Shown here: piece by piece, positions 36,089-44,712 of the stretch | Numbering within the stretch: the first letter of the stretch is position 1 | Layout: each line of letters opens with the position of its first letter | Assembly (NCBI GenBank): GCA_029866005.1 | Contig: JARXAE010000023.1 | Coordinates: 1 to 64,000, forward strand | DNA length: 64,000 bases | Direction of reading: 5' to 3' | Source of the DNA: Fimbriimonas sp. | GTDB taxonomy: Bacteria; Armatimonadota; Fimbriimonadia; Fimbriimonadales; Fimbriimonadaceae | Notes under the pieces: generated by a model | The model's input: the letters and a program-made list of their open reading frames with translations, nothing else | What the model was told of the DNA's origin: nothing | Databases searched by the model: none | Made by a program: the position numbers and the translations under genes

Positions 36089-37135
36089 TCAAATCTGCCC
36101 AGTCGCAAACACCGATAAAGCCGTCGGCTCAAACTCAAAAACCGGCATCTCAACGTCGCCAAAATTCAGCGCCACCAGCGGCTTGATCACCTGCTCATTC
36201 ATCACAGTATCCGCCAGATCACGGCGAATCGCCTCCAACTGAAGCAGAAACACCTGAAGGTGAACCCGCCCCATCGCCAGCGACCCAACCCGCGTCCCCT
36301 CGCTCGTCGTCAGAGTCTGCCCAACAATCGCCCGGGTGATCTCGCGGTTATGAAAGTCAATCGCATCCATAAACCCCTGACTCGCATTGTTACGATCCCC
36401 CAACGGAGAGATTTCAAACTCATCCGGGAAGACAATCGCCGAATTCTTAGCCAAAGCCTCCAGCGAGCGCAACATCGCGTTCTGATCCTCGCTCGTCGCT
36501 CCTTTCCCGAACTTCGCGAGCAAGGTTGGCGATGCAAACCGCTCCAGATGCATTCTCCACGCCTCCATCAACCGCTTCTTCTCCCGGTAATGCGGCATTG
36601 CTGCCTCAAGATCACTCTGCCCATAAGGCCGTCCATAGCCTGGTCGATGACGATAGATGACAAACCGATCAGGGCTCAGTAACCGCTCGGCCTCGCCCGG
36701 GAGATTAAGCCGCAGACTCTTCGGATTCTCAAACTCATCCATCTCAATGGTGAAGTACTGAGGATCCTTCGTGTGCACGCTTTGAATCCACCACTTCCCC
36801 CCATCGGCTTGGTAGACGATTTCTTGAATGCTCCAGCCATGAACAAAAGCATCCATCGCGTTTTGAAGAATGCTATGAACTGACCCTTGCATCTTCGAAA
36901 AAGCCTGTCGAACAAATTCGGCCTGGGCAGTTTCCCCGACGATCTTCCATCCTGAAGCAAGCACCCCCAGTGTCTTGATCGTCAGCGAAGTCTGAATCAT
37001 CGAGTCTTTAGCCATTTCGGCAAAAAGCTCGGGACGGTTGGGCTTCGGAAATCCCCCCTGAGCCGCTTGGAGCTGCCAGGCGGGAATAGTTGGGGTCGGC
37101 GTTGGTGGTTTCGGTTTTTTGTTGAATATTTTCAT
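36089..37135 (-). CDS. Phage portal-like protein (DUF935, Mu gp29-like)
   Basis: Product of 348 aa resembling portal proteins that form the dodecameric DNA entry ring of tailed phages. Visible segments are MAKDSMIQTSLTIKTLGVLASGW, AFVHGWSIQEIVYQADGGKW, RFVIYRHRPGYGRPYGQSDL and IVGQTLTTSEGTRVGSLAMGRVH, the last being typical of the DUF935 family. It is slightly shorter than the usual 400-500 aa. It lies 83 nt downstream of the terminase gene on the same strand; no capsid, protease or tail genes follow (accD is next). Confidence 0.82.
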   Translation of the reverse strand: MKIFNKKPKPPTPTPTIPAWQLQAAQGGFPKPNRPELFAEMAKDSMIQTSLTIKTLGVLASGWKIVGETAQAEFVRQAFSKMQGSVHSILQNAMDAFVHGWSIQEIVYQADGGKWWIQSVHTKDPQYFTIEMDEFENPKSLRLNLPGEAERLLSPDRFVIYRHRPGYGRPYGQSDLEAAMPHYREKKRLMEAWRMHLERFASPTLLAKFGKGATSEDQNAMLRSLEALAKNSAIVFPDEFEISPLGDRNNASQGFMDAIDFHNREITRAIVGQTLTTSEGTRVGSLAMGRVHLQVFLLQLEAIRRDLADTVMNEQVIKPLVALNFGDVEMPVFEFEPTALSVFATGQI

Positions 37136-37218
37136 TGTAGTGAGATTGGAATGCGATCAGATTTCAGGGGTAAACAATACTTGCTGAAGGCTGAAGGCTG
37201 ACGGCAGCTAGCAGACAG

Positions 37219-38484
37219 CTATCTTCTTGGATTCGTGGTCAAAATCATCCGATGCGCGTAAGGCAGGTCGCTGACCGCCATCGCCAGAGCCATGACCAGG
37301 TCATCATGACCACTTTTCGCCGCCATCTGGACGTGCCCGCTCGCCGAGCGAGTAGCCTGAAAATTGTCGAGTTCCTTCTTGAGGGCTTCGTGAGGGGGGA
37401 GCTGGATCGAACGGGTCTCAAATGCCCGAACAAGACCATCCACCAATTTGGGCTTTGATTCCGTGGTGAAGACAAACGACTTAATCGACACCGCACGCAG
37501 TTCGTTTCGAAGCCAGGCGGTGATGCTGTCGCCTCCGCCAGTCGTATCGCAAATCAGTCGAGCATTCGGATAACGTGCCAGGACGTCCGTCACCCAAGCA
37601 ATCTGCTTAAACCAGTCCTCACGATGTTTCCGATCGACTTCCAAGACGCTCGCTCTCGACTGGAAGCCCCGAACCACAACGAGCGCCGAGAAGTCCTGGT
37701 ATCGAGCCCAGTCAACCGCAATAATTGTCGGGCCCGGAATGTCAAAATCAGGCTCCGCGACAACACACTCGTCAACCGCCGTCCGGTCAAAGACGTAGCC
37801 CTCCCGCTGAACAAACTGTGCGTCGTATTCCGTGGCATACGCGCTCGGACTCAGCAGCTTCTTCTGCCGATCCAAAAACGCCAGCCGAACCTGTGGATTA
37901 TCGCTACTAGGAGCCTGGAGAGACCAGAACTCATCGGAATTTTCCAGCCCCTCCCTAAACGCCTCATAGAAGTGGTCCTGGCCATTGGGAGTGCTGATCA
38001 TCGTTAGACTCCCATCCGTCGTTGCCATCATCGGGGTCAACACTTCGTTCACAACCGAACCCGAAACATAAGCCGCTTCGTCAACAATAATCTCGCTCGC
38101 CTCGTCACCCCTGAGGTGGTGCCTCGAATGCGCCGACCGAGCGACTACCGAGTGCTCCCCCATCGTCAACTCCATCTTAGAGTCCCGAAACTTCGGAATC
38201 AATGGAAACCGCAACTCCCAGAGTCCCCGCGAAACAAGCTGCTCCACCAGCCCCCGAAGTCGCCGAAACAAAAAACTCGCCTGCTCCAGAGTCGGAGCAA
38301 CCAAAAGCGTCCGTCGTGGTCTGTCCGCCCCTAGCCCCGCAATCACCTGCACCGCGCAAGCGTCCGTCTTCCCCCACCGACGCCCACAGGCCAGCACCTT
38401 CGTCTTCGCTCGAGCCAGCAAAAATCTCTCCTGCCCAGGATGCGGCCGCCACACTGGGCCAAGCCAATTCAAAAAATCTTGCAT
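37219..38484 (-). CDS. Phage terminase large subunit-like ATPase-nuclease
   Basis: Product of 421 aa with both expected domains. ATPase: Walker A CGRRWGKTDA at 33-42, Walker B IIVDEA at 132-137 and motif III SLTMISTPNG at 159-168. Nuclease (RNase H-like): acidic residues Asp258 (IIAVDWARYQD), Asp313 (LICDTTGGGD) and Asp394/395 (SGHDDLVMALAMA). No catalytic residue appears lost, so it looks under selection rather than decayed. Terminases drive genome packaging in phages and gene transfer agents. The downstream portal gene supports this, but the rest of a prophage is absent. Confidence 0.9.
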   Translation of the reverse strand: MQDFLNWLGPVWRPHPGQERFLLARAKTKVLACGRRWGKTDACAVQVIAGLGADRPRRTLLVAPTLEQASFLFRRLRGLVEQLVSRGLWELRFPLIPKFRDSKMELTMGEHSVVARSAHSRHHLRGDEASEIIVDEAAYVSGSVVNEVLTPMMATTDGSLTMISTPNGQDHFYEAFREGLENSDEFWSLQAPSSDNPQVRLAFLDRQKKLLSPSAYATEYDAQFVQREGYVFDRTAVDECVVAEPDFDIPGPTIIAVDWARYQDFSALVVVRGFQSRASVLEVDRKHREDWFKQIAWVTDVLARYPNARLICDTTGGGDSITAWLRNELRAVSIKSFVFTTESKPKLVDGLVRAFETRSIQLPPHEALKKELDNFQATRSASGHVQMAAKSGHDDLVMALAMAVSDLPYAHRMILTTNPRR

Positions 38485-38529
38485 TCACCTTACAGGCGAG
38501 CAAGTCGACCAAATGTCAACCAGAAACCG

Positions 38530-38988
38530 CTAAATTCGGACCGGCTTCCCGTCCGGAGCCGGAAGCTTTCGCATCTCGGCAACAAAGTCTCGAAACACCC
38601 GCCAGAACTCCCCGTCTTTGTTCAGCCCGATCCAAATCGGCTCGTTATCATCGATTTGGATCGCGTAAAACCCAAACATGTAGTGCGCCACATCCGGCTT
38701 AATCAGCCCCGAGTTAACTAGCAGTGCCACCTCTTCAAAAAACGCAATGAAGTTCCGCCGATCCTGGATCGGCTCGTTGGCAATCGAAGCATCTCCCTCA
38801 AAGATCATCGTCAACAACCGACGAAAAATCGCATCCTCAAGGAACCGCCTCCGCATGTTGATGAACTGCGTCGCCCGCGCCGCGTGGTTCTGGCGCGCAT
38901 ACTGAAAAAGTCCCTGCCAAAGGGTGATAAAAGCAATCAGCCCCGCAACAATGATCGAAAGATCTTTCAGCAAGTCAATACGTTGCAT
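38530..38988 (-). CDS. Membrane-anchored protein of unknown function
   Basis: Product of 152 aa from ATG 38988 (GTG at 38994 is possible). One N-terminal membrane helix ([22 protein letters not shown]) is followed by a soluble helical domain with [32 protein letters not shown]. This domain type occurs in small stand-alone bacterial proteins of unknown function that may sit near phage or defence loci; I cannot name it. It is just upstream of the terminase gene on the same strand and divergent from nuoB, 72 nt away. Confidence 0.65.
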   Translation of the reverse strand: MQRIDLLKDLSIIVAGLIAFITLWQGLFQYARQNHAARATQFINMRRRFLEDAIFRRLLTMIFEGDASIANEPIQDRRNFIAFFEEVALLVNSGLIKPDVAHYMFGFYAIQIDDNEPIWIGLNKDGEFWRVFRDFVAEMRKLPAPDGKPVRI

Positions 38989-39060
38989 AGGCACGCGATA
39001 AGAATACTTAACGAACCGAGTAACGAACCCGCCCCAGCTTCGGTAGAATCTAACAAGCTC

Positions 39061-39651
39061 ATGCCAAAGCGCGTTGAATCAGTAGTCCTCCACGACAGCT
39101 CAACTCCGGTCATCGGAGACGCCCAAAGAGCTGGGAGCGTCGTCGTGACGTCGCTCGAAAGCCTGATCTCCCAAGCGCGAGCCCACTCCCTTTGGCCCGT
39201 CACCTTCGGCCTCGCCTGCTGCGCCATCGAAATGATGGGCGCCGCCGGACCCAAGTTCGACATCGCTCGATTCGGCTCAGAGGCATTCCGAGCAACTCCA
39301 CGACAAGGCGACGTCATGATCATCGCCGGACGAGTGAGCAAAAAAATGGCTCCCGTCCTTCGCCAAATTTACGACCAAATGCCTGAGCCTAAGTGGGTCA
39401 TCAGCATGGGCGCCTGCGCTTCTTCAGGAGGCGTTTACAACAACTACGCCATCGTCCAAGGTGCCGACCAAATCGTCCCCGTCGACGTCTACGTCCCCGG
39501 CTGCCCCCCATCTCCCGACGCCCTCATCTACGGAATCATGAAGCTCCAAGAGAAGATCAAGCGCGGACGAGCCACTACCCTTTCCGACCTCCGACTCATC
39601 GAAGTCAATTCCCGCGACATCCAAGAAATCGAAGACAAGGTGACTGCGTAA
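39061..39651 (+). CDS. nuoB: NADH-quinone oxidoreductase subunit B
   Basis: Product of 196 aa from ATG 39061 ([12 protein letters not shown]). It carries the terminal N2 iron-sulfur cluster of complex I. Ligand cysteines are Cys53 and Cys54 ([10 protein letters not shown]), Cys119 ([10 protein letters not shown]) and Cys148 ([12 protein letters not shown]). It overlaps nuoI by one base (TAATG). No nuoA lies upstream; nuoA is 12 kb away. Confidence 0.97.
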   Translation: MPKRVESVVLHDSSTPVIGDAQRAGSVVVTSLESLISQARAHSLWPVTFGLACCAIEMMGAAGPKFDIARFGSEAFRATPRQGDVMIIAGRVSKKMAPVLRQIYDQMPEPKWVISMGACASSGGVYNNYAIVQGADQIVPVDVYVPGCPPSPDALIYGIMKLQEKIKRGRATTLSDLRLIEVNSRDIQEIEDKVTA

Positions 39652-40106
39652 TGGCCATCCTCGACAAAATCGTCAAACCCATGATCGCCGGACTCGGCAT
39701 CACATCCAAGCGGCTCGGACACAGCCGCCCAACGGTCATGTACCCCGAAGACAAGCGCGAGCAGTTCCCAAGAACCCGCTGGCGACACGTCCTCACCCGC
39801 CATGACGACGGCCTCGAAAAGTGCATCGGTTGCTCCCTGTGCGCCGGAGCCTGCCCCGCCCGCTGCATCTACGTCGATGCCGGCGAGAACACCGAAGAGA
39901 ACCGCCTCTCCCCCGGCGAACGCCACGCCGTCCGCTACGAAATCAACATGCTCCGCTGCATCTTCTGCGGCTACTGCCAAGACGCCTGCCCCACCGGAGC
40001 AATCGTCCTGCGGAAGGATTTTGAACTCGCCAACTACGACCGCGAAGACTTCATCTTCACCAAAGAAATGCTCCTAGAGCCGGCAATATCTGAGCGTTCG
40101 AAGTAG
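39651..40106 (+). CDS. nuoI: NADH-quinone oxidoreductase subunit I
   Basis: Product of 151 aa from ATG 39651, directly overlapping the nuoB stop. It has two classical 4Fe-4S motifs: [12 protein letters not shown] (Cys58, 61, 64, 68) and [12 protein letters not shown] (Cys103, 106, 109, 113), carrying clusters N6a and N6b. It passes electrons to NuoB. The nuoBI pair is a separate transcription unit from the other nuo genes here. Confidence 0.97.
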   Translation: MAILDKIVKPMIAGLGITSKRLGHSRPTVMYPEDKREQFPRTRWRHVLTRHDDGLEKCIGCSLCAGACPARCIYVDAGENTEENRLSPGERHAVRYEINMLRCIFCGYCQDACPTGAIVLRKDFELANYDREDFIFTKEMLLEPAISERSK

Positions 40107-40213
40107 CTCCCCAGAATAGGGGCGTCGGTGAGCGAAGCGAACCGGTGGGGCTATCGTAATAGCGAACCATCTTATTGCCTTGTTTTCCTGTGGTCGGCGA
40201 ACCACCAACGAGG

Positions 40214-40560
40214 AGCCATTAGCGTGGGCAGGGAAAATGAGACATGCAGGAAGAAAAATGGCTAAACAATCGTGAGTTAATGAGTGTAATCGTGGACAAG
40301 TCCACAAAAGCTGTAAGGCTGTTGGGAATTGATTACATGAACCTGAAGGCGGCTGAAAGTCGCATTCCCGATGGAATCGTGATTGATTTAGATTGCTCTA
40401 ACACTGTCGTCGTCGGGTCAGAATTAATTGCCATAGCTGAGATTTACCTTGAACAAGTTTTAAGCATCTACAATGCGGAGGATTCAAAATTTCTACCCGT
40501 TTTTGACGAATGATCCTTTTGGGACCTTTGATTGGCCCGCCAGCCACTTGCGTGGGCAGG
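40214..40560 (+). repeat. Direct repeats flanking a small gene
   Basis: AGCCATTAGCGTGGGCAGG at 40214-40232 and AGCCACTTGCGTGGGCAGG at 40542-40560 match at 17 of 19 positions in direct orientation, one on each side of the 89-aa open frame (40244-40513). This could mark an inserted cassette or be part of the local low-complexity repeats. Confidence 0.4.
40244..40513 (+). CDS. Hypothetical protein, 89 aa
   Basis: Product of 89 aa (MQEEKWLNNRELMSVIVDK...). The base composition is more AT-rich and codon choice less biased than in neighbouring genes. Helical and strand phrases alternate (GIVIDLDCSNTVVVGSELIAIAEIYLEQVL). No family recognised. It is flanked by imperfect 19-nt direct repeats. Real but possibly laterally acquired is my best reading; a chance open frame is the alternative. 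Confidence 0.4.
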   Translation: MQEEKWLNNRELMSVIVDKSTKAVRLLGIDYMNLKAAESRIPDGIVIDLDCSNTVVVGSELIAIAEIYLEQVLSIYNAEDSKFLPVFDE

Positions 40561-41130
40561 ATAATCAAGAGAGAGTCTGGGTGGCACTGAGAAGCGCCCA
40601 TGCATCTCAACCTCTCAACCTCCACAATCCCAGCTTGTCAGTGAACCGCCTCCCTCCAAGCCACCAACTCGAAGCCAACGGCAAAACTCGCCGAGATCTT
40701 AGTCCACCGAGCGTAGCGAGCCCAAATTTGCCAACAAGCCACCAACCCCAAAACACCTTCCAACCGGGGTGGAGGGTGGGAAGGGGCGCGATGTCAATGT
40801 CTCGCCAACTCAAATGCCAGGTTGACAAACCCCTACTTCCTTGCCTATAAAGCAGAGATGCCAATACACGAATTAGCTACAAACCCGATAAGCGGGCAAT
40901 ACGAGAAGCGACTTTCACCGACCTGTGCCGGAGTCGGTGAATCTAAGTTCAGTGATTTGCACCAACTGCACCGAAGTTTCCCACAAGCCCAAACTCTTTT
41001 GAACCTAAATGCACCAACTGCACCAACGTCCCAGTGCGATGCCAAAAAGCGGCCCCTCCCTGCCCCTCATTTGGCAAAAACTCGCCAGTCCTTGAACCTA
41101 AACTGCCCCACCAACTCTACATACGCCGCC
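40514..41130. other. Gene-poor repeat-bearing region
   Basis: About 600 nt without a supported gene. It contains a 9-bp inverted repeat (TTCACCGAC 40914-40922 and GTCGGTGAA 40933-40941). A direct repeat TGCACCAACTGCACC occurs at 40958-40972 and 41010-41024, each preceded by a GAAYCTAA-type block. A third related block starts at 41094. Open frames across these repeats on both strands look like artefacts of the repeat composition. Confidence 0.55.
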
Positions 41131-41134
41131 TCAC
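41062..41134 (-). repeat. Dispersed gene-end repeat, copy B
   Basis: Read on the minus strand, this overlaps the stop codon of the prepilin gene and continues 3' of it. It shares with 8093-8164 the ordered blocks GTAGAGTTKGTGGGGCAGT, TAGGTTCAA and GAGGGGC at nearly the same spacing (22 versus 23 nt between the last two). Related TAGGTTCA-type fragments lie at 40942-41024. Confidence 0.6.
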
Positions 41135-41619
41135 CACTCACGATAAGGGCGACCATTCGACCCGACCCGAGTCGAAGGGTAAAAGTAGCAGCTCGGATTG
41201 AAGCTCTGCCTCGACTCCTTCGTCCATGCGGTCGTCGGGCTGTTCGTTTGGCCCGAGGAGTAAGTATTGTTTCGCGAGAAATCGTTAAAGGGAATGGCAT
41301 GCAAATACGGCCCTCTCCAGGTCGAAGCAATGACACTAGCACTTGACCAGGTCGTGTTCATCGCTTGCCGCTGCCATCCCGTGGCCGGTGCCGTCGCGCT
41401 TATCAACGCTGAGATCGGAACGACAACCCCAGTATCCGCCTCCGCCCGATCTCCTGCCTCCCGAATCAGTTTCAGATTAGCCCGCAGTGATGCTTCTCTC
41501 GCCTTCAATGCCGAATCACTAAACCGAGGAATCGCTATTGCCGCCAAAATCGAGACAATAATGATGACGACAAGGAGTTCAACGAGCGTAAACGCACGAA
41601 AATGCCAACCACGACGCAT
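41131..41619 (-). CDS. Type IV prepilin-like protein
   Basis: Product of 162 aa. I chose ATG 41619 because GGAGG lies 9 nt upstream and the leader MRRGWHFRAFTLVELL has the G/A-FTLxE cleavage context with Ala instead of Gly before Phe. The hydrophobic helix is FTLVELLVVIIIVSILAAIAI and the mature part begins PRFSDSALKAREAS, as in type IV or type II secretion pseudopilins. It carries only two Trp-rich surface loops and few Cys. It stands alone between crtI and the repeat region. Confidence 0.85.
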   Translation of the reverse strand: MRRGWHFRAFTLVELLVVIIIVSILAAIAIPRFSDSALKAREASLRANLKLIREAGDRAEADTGVVVPISALISATAPATGWQRQAMNTTWSSASVIASTWRGPYLHAIPFNDFSRNNTYSSGQTNSPTTAWTKESRQSFNPSCYFYPSTRVGSNGRPYREW

Positions 41620-41688
41620 ACCTCGCCCCTCCATGATCATGTTATCGGAGAATCGGTAGCAGACTCTCAGGAAAATAGTGCTGAATCC

Positions 41689-43119
41689 CTAAACCATCTC
41701 CGCCACAAACTTCCCGCTCAGCGTCACCATCGGCAAACCCGCCCCTGGCTGAACTGAACCGCCGACATAGAGCAGATTCCGAAACTCTGAATCTTGGTTC
41801 GACCAAGGGAACATCCCGAACAGCCGGTACTTCTCGTCCGCCCCATAAAGCGATCCCCGGAAGTTACCGTGCTCCTGCTCAAAATACACCGGAGTCTGAA
41901 CACGCTGCATCTCAATCTCTGAAGCATCGATCGCAACCCCCGCCCGAGCCATCACTCCCAAAGTCCGATCAACACAAGCAGCAGTCAAAGCCGGCCAATC
42001 CAAATGATCCTCATTCGCCGGCGAAGTCACCACCGCAAACAGGTTCGAGCACCCCTCCGGAGCCACCGATGAATCCGTGTCCGATGTGTTGTTGAGATAA
42101 ACAATCGGCGACGAAGGAAACACCCGCTCCTCATAAAGCTCCTCAAACCCCGCCTCAAAGTCATCCGGCACAAACAGCGTATGGTGCTTCAACTCCGGAA
42201 ACTTTCGCCGAACCCCCATGTGAACCGTGAAATACGAATAACTCGGCTTAGCAGGCAACTCCCGCCCCAACCAGCTCTGAGTCTGAACCCGGTCTCGATT
42301 GCAGATAAACACCTCCGAGGCGATCCGCTCTCCATCGTCAAGAATCGCAGCGGAAACTCGATTCCCCTCCCGCTCAAACCCGACCACTTTCGCCCCGGTC
42401 CGAATCTCCACCCCCAGTTCCGTCGCCAACCGAGCGAACGCTTCCGGTATTGCCGCCACCCCGCCCTTCGGATACCAAACCCCGTCCTGCAACATAAAGT
42501 AAGGAATCAGTAACGCCCCCGGCGCCTTGCTCCGATAGCTCTGCCCGCCGTAAGAGGGAAACCCATAAAAGAACGCCCGCAACAACGGACTCTTGAACAT
42601 CCCGTCGACCAGCTCCTTATAAGTCTTGCGAACATCAAACGGCAAAGCAAACTTGATCAACGAAGGATCAGCCAACTGCCACGGCTTTTCATAAGGATGC
42701 GCAAAAACCGACTTCTCCACCAACGGCGCAATCTTGCAGAGCTTGGACCACATCACAGCAAACTCTGCCGAGTCCTCCGGCGCAACCCGATCAATCAGCC
42801 CCTGCGCCGCCTCATACCCATCCGGGATATCAATCGTCTCTCCCCGAAACATCACCCGCGTGATCGGATTCAGCCGTTCAAACTGAAGATAGTCATCCGG
42901 GTTCCGACCCGCATCCCGAAACACCTTCTTATAAATCTCGGTGAGAATAATGATCGACGGTCCCGGATCAAGCGTGTATCCACCCTCCGAAATCCGCCCC
43001 GCCTTTCCGCCAACTCGACCCTGCTCAAGAACAACGACATCGTGGCCTTTCAAACGACAGTGAATCGCCGCGCTCAATCCCCCCAGCCCCGCTCCAACAA
43101 TCACCACAGATTTTTTCAT
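41689..43119 (-). CDS. crtI: Phytoene desaturase-family (CrtI-like) FAD enzyme
   Basis: Product of 476 aa. The FAD-binding N-terminus is VVIVGAGLGGLSAAIHCRLKGHDVVVLE with GRVGGKAGRI, and the C-terminal FAD region is LLYVGGSVQPGAGLPMVTLSG. These define the CrtI carotenoid desaturase/isomerase family, which also includes CrtN- and CrtP-type enzymes. Carotenoid function is probable; the exact desaturation step cannot be set because no crtB or crtY is nearby. Confidence 0.85.
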   Translation of the reverse strand: MKKSVVIVGAGLGGLSAAIHCRLKGHDVVVLEQGRVGGKAGRISEGGYTLDPGPSIIILTEIYKKVFRDAGRNPDDYLQFERLNPITRVMFRGETIDIPDGYEAAQGLIDRVAPEDSAEFAVMWSKLCKIAPLVEKSVFAHPYEKPWQLADPSLIKFALPFDVRKTYKELVDGMFKSPLLRAFFYGFPSYGGQSYRSKAPGALLIPYFMLQDGVWYPKGGVAAIPEAFARLATELGVEIRTGAKVVGFEREGNRVSAAILDDGERIASEVFICNRDRVQTQSWLGRELPAKPSYSYFTVHMGVRRKFPELKHHTLFVPDDFEAGFEELYEERVFPSSPIVYLNNTSDTDSSVAPEGCSNLFAVVTSPANEDHLDWPALTAACVDRTLGVMARAGVAIDASEIEMQRVQTPVYFEQEHGNFRGSLYGADEKYRLFGMFPWSNQDSEFRNLLYVGGSVQPGAGLPMVTLSGKFVAEMV

Positions 43120-43159
43120 TCGCCCTCCAGCCTACGATACAAAACACCCTGATCTCGCA

Positions 43160-44260
43160 ATGACCAACGACAAACGAAAAGCGATAAGCGTAAAGATAAG
43201 GGTGCCAACCCCGTTCGATCAGCTCACTCTCCAACACGGCCCAGCTTGGAAGAACCGCTTTACCCTCGCTCCGATGACAAACCATCAGAGCAACCCGGAC
43301 GGAACCATCACCCACGATGAGCACCACTGGCTCACCATGCGTGCCAAGGGCGGTTTCGCTCTCACCATGACCTGTGCATCTCACGTCCAGCCCCAGGGCC
43401 AAGGCTTCCCGGGTCAGCTTGGCTGCTGGTCCGACGATCACATCGAGGGCCTCACAAAGCTCGCCGCCGAAATCAAAGCCCAAGGCTCTGTCTCCAGCAT
43501 CCAACTCCACCACGCCGGATTCCGATCCCCTAAGGACCTCATCAAAACCCAACCGGTCGGCCCATCGGACGACGAAGGAACTGAATCACGAGCTCTCTCA
43601 ACCGAGGAAGTCCACCAACTCCGAGACGACTTCATTAAGGCCGCCCAGAGAGCGGAGAAAGCCGGATTCGATGGAGTCGAAATCCACGGCGCCCACAGCT
43701 ATATCATCTGCTCCTTTCTCAGCGCGGGTGAAAACAAGCGCGAAGACGCCTACGGCGGAAACCCCGAGAATCGCGCCCGACTCCTCATGGAAATCCTCAA
43801 AGGAATCCGCGAGGCCTGCCGCTCTGGCTTCCAAGTCGGAATCCGGCTCTCTCCCGACCGCTTCGGAATAGACCCTCAAGACATCCTGAACCTCAGCGCC
43901 AAGCTTCTCCAAGACGAAAGACTCGACTACCTCGACATCAGCATGTGGGATTACAACCGCGAACACGAAGGCAAAAACTTCTTCCAACTGTTCGCCGACC
44001 TCCCCCGGAAAGGTGTCCTCCTCGGCGTTGCAGGAAAGCTCTACTCTGGCACGGACGTTCAAGCCGCCCTTGACCTTGGCGCTGATTTTGTCGCCATCGG
44101 CAAAGCCGGGATCCTCCACCACGACTTCCCTCTTCGCATCCAGACTGATCCAAACTTCGAGATGACCACACCACCCGTGACTGCCGACTACCTGAGGAGC
44201 GAGGGCCTCGGTGAGGCATTCATCCAATACATGAAGCGTTGGGAAGGCTTTGTAAAATAG
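43160..44260 (+). CDS. NADH:flavin oxidoreductase, Old Yellow Enzyme family
   Basis: Product of 366 aa (352 if the GTG at 43202 is used, which I find plausible because MTNDKRKAISVKIR is low-complexity and contains a motif repeated elsewhere). Conserved OYE elements are the FMN-binding APMTNHQ, the substrate-type HHAGFRS, GVEIHGAHSYIICSFLS, and NKREDAYGGNPENRARLLMEIL. These enzymes reduce activated alkenes with NAD(P)H. Divergent from crtI. Confidence 0.88.
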   Translation: MTNDKRKAISVKIRVPTPFDQLTLQHGPAWKNRFTLAPMTNHQSNPDGTITHDEHHWLTMRAKGGFALTMTCASHVQPQGQGFPGQLGCWSDDHIEGLTKLAAEIKAQGSVSSIQLHHAGFRSPKDLIKTQPVGPSDDEGTESRALSTEEVHQLRDDFIKAAQRAEKAGFDGVEIHGAHSYIICSFLSAGENKREDAYGGNPENRARLLMEILKGIREACRSGFQVGIRLSPDRFGIDPQDILNLSAKLLQDERLDYLDISMWDYNREHEGKNFFQLFADLPRKGVLLGVAGKLYSGTDVQAALDLGADFVAIGKAGILHHDFPLRIQTDPNFEMTTPPVTADYLRSEGLGEAFIQYMKRWEGFVK

Positions 44261-44264
44261 ACAT

Positions 44265-44672
44265 GTGCCTCATATTGAGCTAACAACAGATCTCTCGAAC
44301 ATCTCGGAGCAGGACTTGGATGGCTTCTTCGTGGGTTGGCCCAACAAACCGACCCCAAAGGCCCATCTTCAGCAACTCCAAGTCAGCAGCCGGGCGATTA
44401 TCGCGCGAGAGACTGGAACTGCTCGCATCATCGGAGTGATCACCGCGCTCACCGATGATGTTCTTTTCGGTTAGATCTCCTCACTCGAAGTCCTGCCCGA
44501 GTACCAAGGCCAAGGAATCGGAAAAGACTTAGTCAGCGCTATGCTTGAACAACTGAAGCATGTTTACGCTATCGATTTAGTCTGCGACCCAGACGTCCGA
44601 CCCTTTTACGCGAAGACTGGTCTGATTCCCTACCACTCAATGATTGCCCGGCGCCGAGAAAATATTGTCTGA
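44265..44672 (+). pseudogene. GNAT N-acetyltransferase interrupted by one in-frame TAG
   Basis: The reading frame from GTG 44265 to TGA 44672 is open except for one TAG at 44472-44474. Before it: 69 codons ending TALTDDVLFG. After it: ISSLEVLPEYQGQGIGKDLV, the classic acetyl-CoA-binding motif A of GNAT enzymes, then motif B (VCDPDVRPFYAKTGLIPY). A Tyr codon is usual at the position of the TAG. No frameshift is present and codon use on both sides is normal, so the mutation is recent, or a sequencing error, or is read through. Confidence 0.85.
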
Positions 44673-44712
44673 ATGTTGTGCCAGTCAGCGATTCATCGCG
44701 TAGCATAAAGCA

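Noticed and set aside
37181-37204. Short GCTGAAGGCTGAAGGCTGACGGC direct repeat between the portal and terminase genes
   Set aside because: Simple tandem 8-mer repeat of low complexity with no flanking structure; I saw no sign of an attachment site or array.
36089-38484. A complete prophage
   Set aside because: Only terminase and portal genes are present; no capsid, tail, lysis, integrase or attachment repeats were found in the flanking 3 kb.
40845-41045. A minus-strand 66-codon open frame (and an overlapping plus-strand frame) in the repeat region
   Set aside because: The frame covers the TGCACCAACTGCACC repeats and the 9-bp palindrome; its amino acid phrases simply reflect them, and no ribosome-binding site or family match is visible.
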